From Desulfuromonadales bacterium (GTDB lineage: Bacteria > Desulfobacterota > Desulfuromonadia > Desulfuromonadales > JAHYIW01), in the NCBI GenBank assembly GCA_029210745.1, contig JARGFI010000016.1:1-52907 (forward strand): DNA of 52,907 bases. The letters are read 5' to 3'. Below the pieces are notes generated by a model, which did no database searches, was not told the DNA's origin, and saw nothing but the letters and a program-made list of their open reading frames with translations. Every line of letters starts with the position of its first letter. Within the stretch, counting starts at the first letter, position 1. The position numbers and the translations under genes are program-made. This document shows positions 52,606 to 52,907 of this stretch, one piece after another.

Positions 52606-52907
52606 ATGGTCTCGCCACCCCGCAACTGTTCACTACAAAACACCTTCCGGCTATCGTTACTGATTTTTTTCGGCCTCAATTTCAACCCGTGCGTCGCGCT
52701 TTGTAGCGAACCGCCAACACCAGCGATGGAAATCGTTGTCGAACCAGACGCCTACTACTCAAATGTCGGATTTTTCGCTGAACGATGGCCGCTTTATCCG
52801 TCAGGAAGTGACCATTGGCAAAAAATATCCGCTGAAAAACTACGATCTCGGGCTATCTTTCGACCTCGGTTTTATCTGGGAAAGTTCCGCCCGCTACAGC
52901 CCACGTT
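52606..52907 (+). pseudogene. exported, probably outer-membrane protein, frameshifted and cut by window end
   Basis: From ATG 52606 the frame encodes a signal peptide (FRLSLLIFFGLNFNPCVALCS) then MEIVVEPDAYYSNVGF. The protein-like sequence continues in another frame (SLNDGRFIRQEVTIGKK..., amphipathic strands). Removing one T from the TTTTT run at 52771-52775 joins them. Either a real frameshift, a slippery phase-variable site, or a sequencing error. The 132 bases before it hold no gene. Family not recognised. Confidence 0.5.

Overview
The window looks like chromosomal DNA from a Gram-negative anaerobe of the Desulfuromonadota (Geobacter/Desulfuromonas-like). This rests on a triheme c7-type cytochrome, a complete gspC-to-gspN type II secretion operon, an acetate-type DUF485/ActP symporter pair, a DUF1847 metal-binding protein and an EF-P/EpmA pair. 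The placement is inferred from gene content and protein similarity remembered from those groups; no search was run. I saw no rRNA, tRNA, CRISPR array or insertion sequence.

Layout. 1-4.4 kb: a small periplasmic triheme cytochrome, then a solitary MmeI-like (type IIL) restriction-methylation gene whose coding sequence carries four GC-rich palindromes, all read through in frame. 4.4-5.2 kb: a cold-shock gene with a structured leader, followed by a tiny Lys/Glu-rich protein. 5.5-9.5 kb: a cNMP/CBS/DUF294 signalling protein, rsgA and a tRNA-dihydrouridine synthase. 9.5-12.9 kb, minus strand: a shortened MgtC-like membrane protein, a lone receiver, a membrane metallophosphoesterase, a DUF1847 protein and a second cold-shock gene. 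13.3-18 kb: uup, ald and a receiver-PAS-histidine kinase. 18-22.5 kb: yaeQ, an isolated pseudopilin-like gene, a gene broken by a stop codon, and polA.

22.7-34.2 kb is the type II secretion operon: GspC inner-membrane link, GspD secretin, GspE ATPase, GspF platform, GspG-K pseudopilins, GspL/M platform, GspN. Most neighbours overlap by 1-14 bases, so translation is probably coupled. A DUF3187 exported protein follows. 35.3-39.7 kb: lon, a 73-aa protein, trpS and small proteins. 39.9-42.4 kb: the DUF485/ActP module behind a near-consensus sigma-70 promoter. 42.4-48.3 kb: a membrane protein, an MFS transporter, a ferritin-like protein, a YkgJ cysteine-cluster protein, a DUF5706/PycTM-like membrane protein and a NarL-type two-component pair.

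48.3-50.6 kb holds translation-elongation genes: an EfpL (YeiP)-like gene divergent from efp, with epmA, the ligase that modifies EF-P, next to efp. The window closes with a small cysteine protein, a transaldolase, a TRASH/YHS-like anchored protein, folK and a frameshifted exported protein running off the edge.

Most worth a second look: the in-frame palindromes in the MmeI-like gene, the similar terminator-like hairpins in both cold-shock leaders, the efpL/efp/epmA cluster, the orphan PycTM-like protein, and several damaged or shortened genes (MgtC-like, the PD-(D/E)XK-like pseudogene, the terminal barrel gene).
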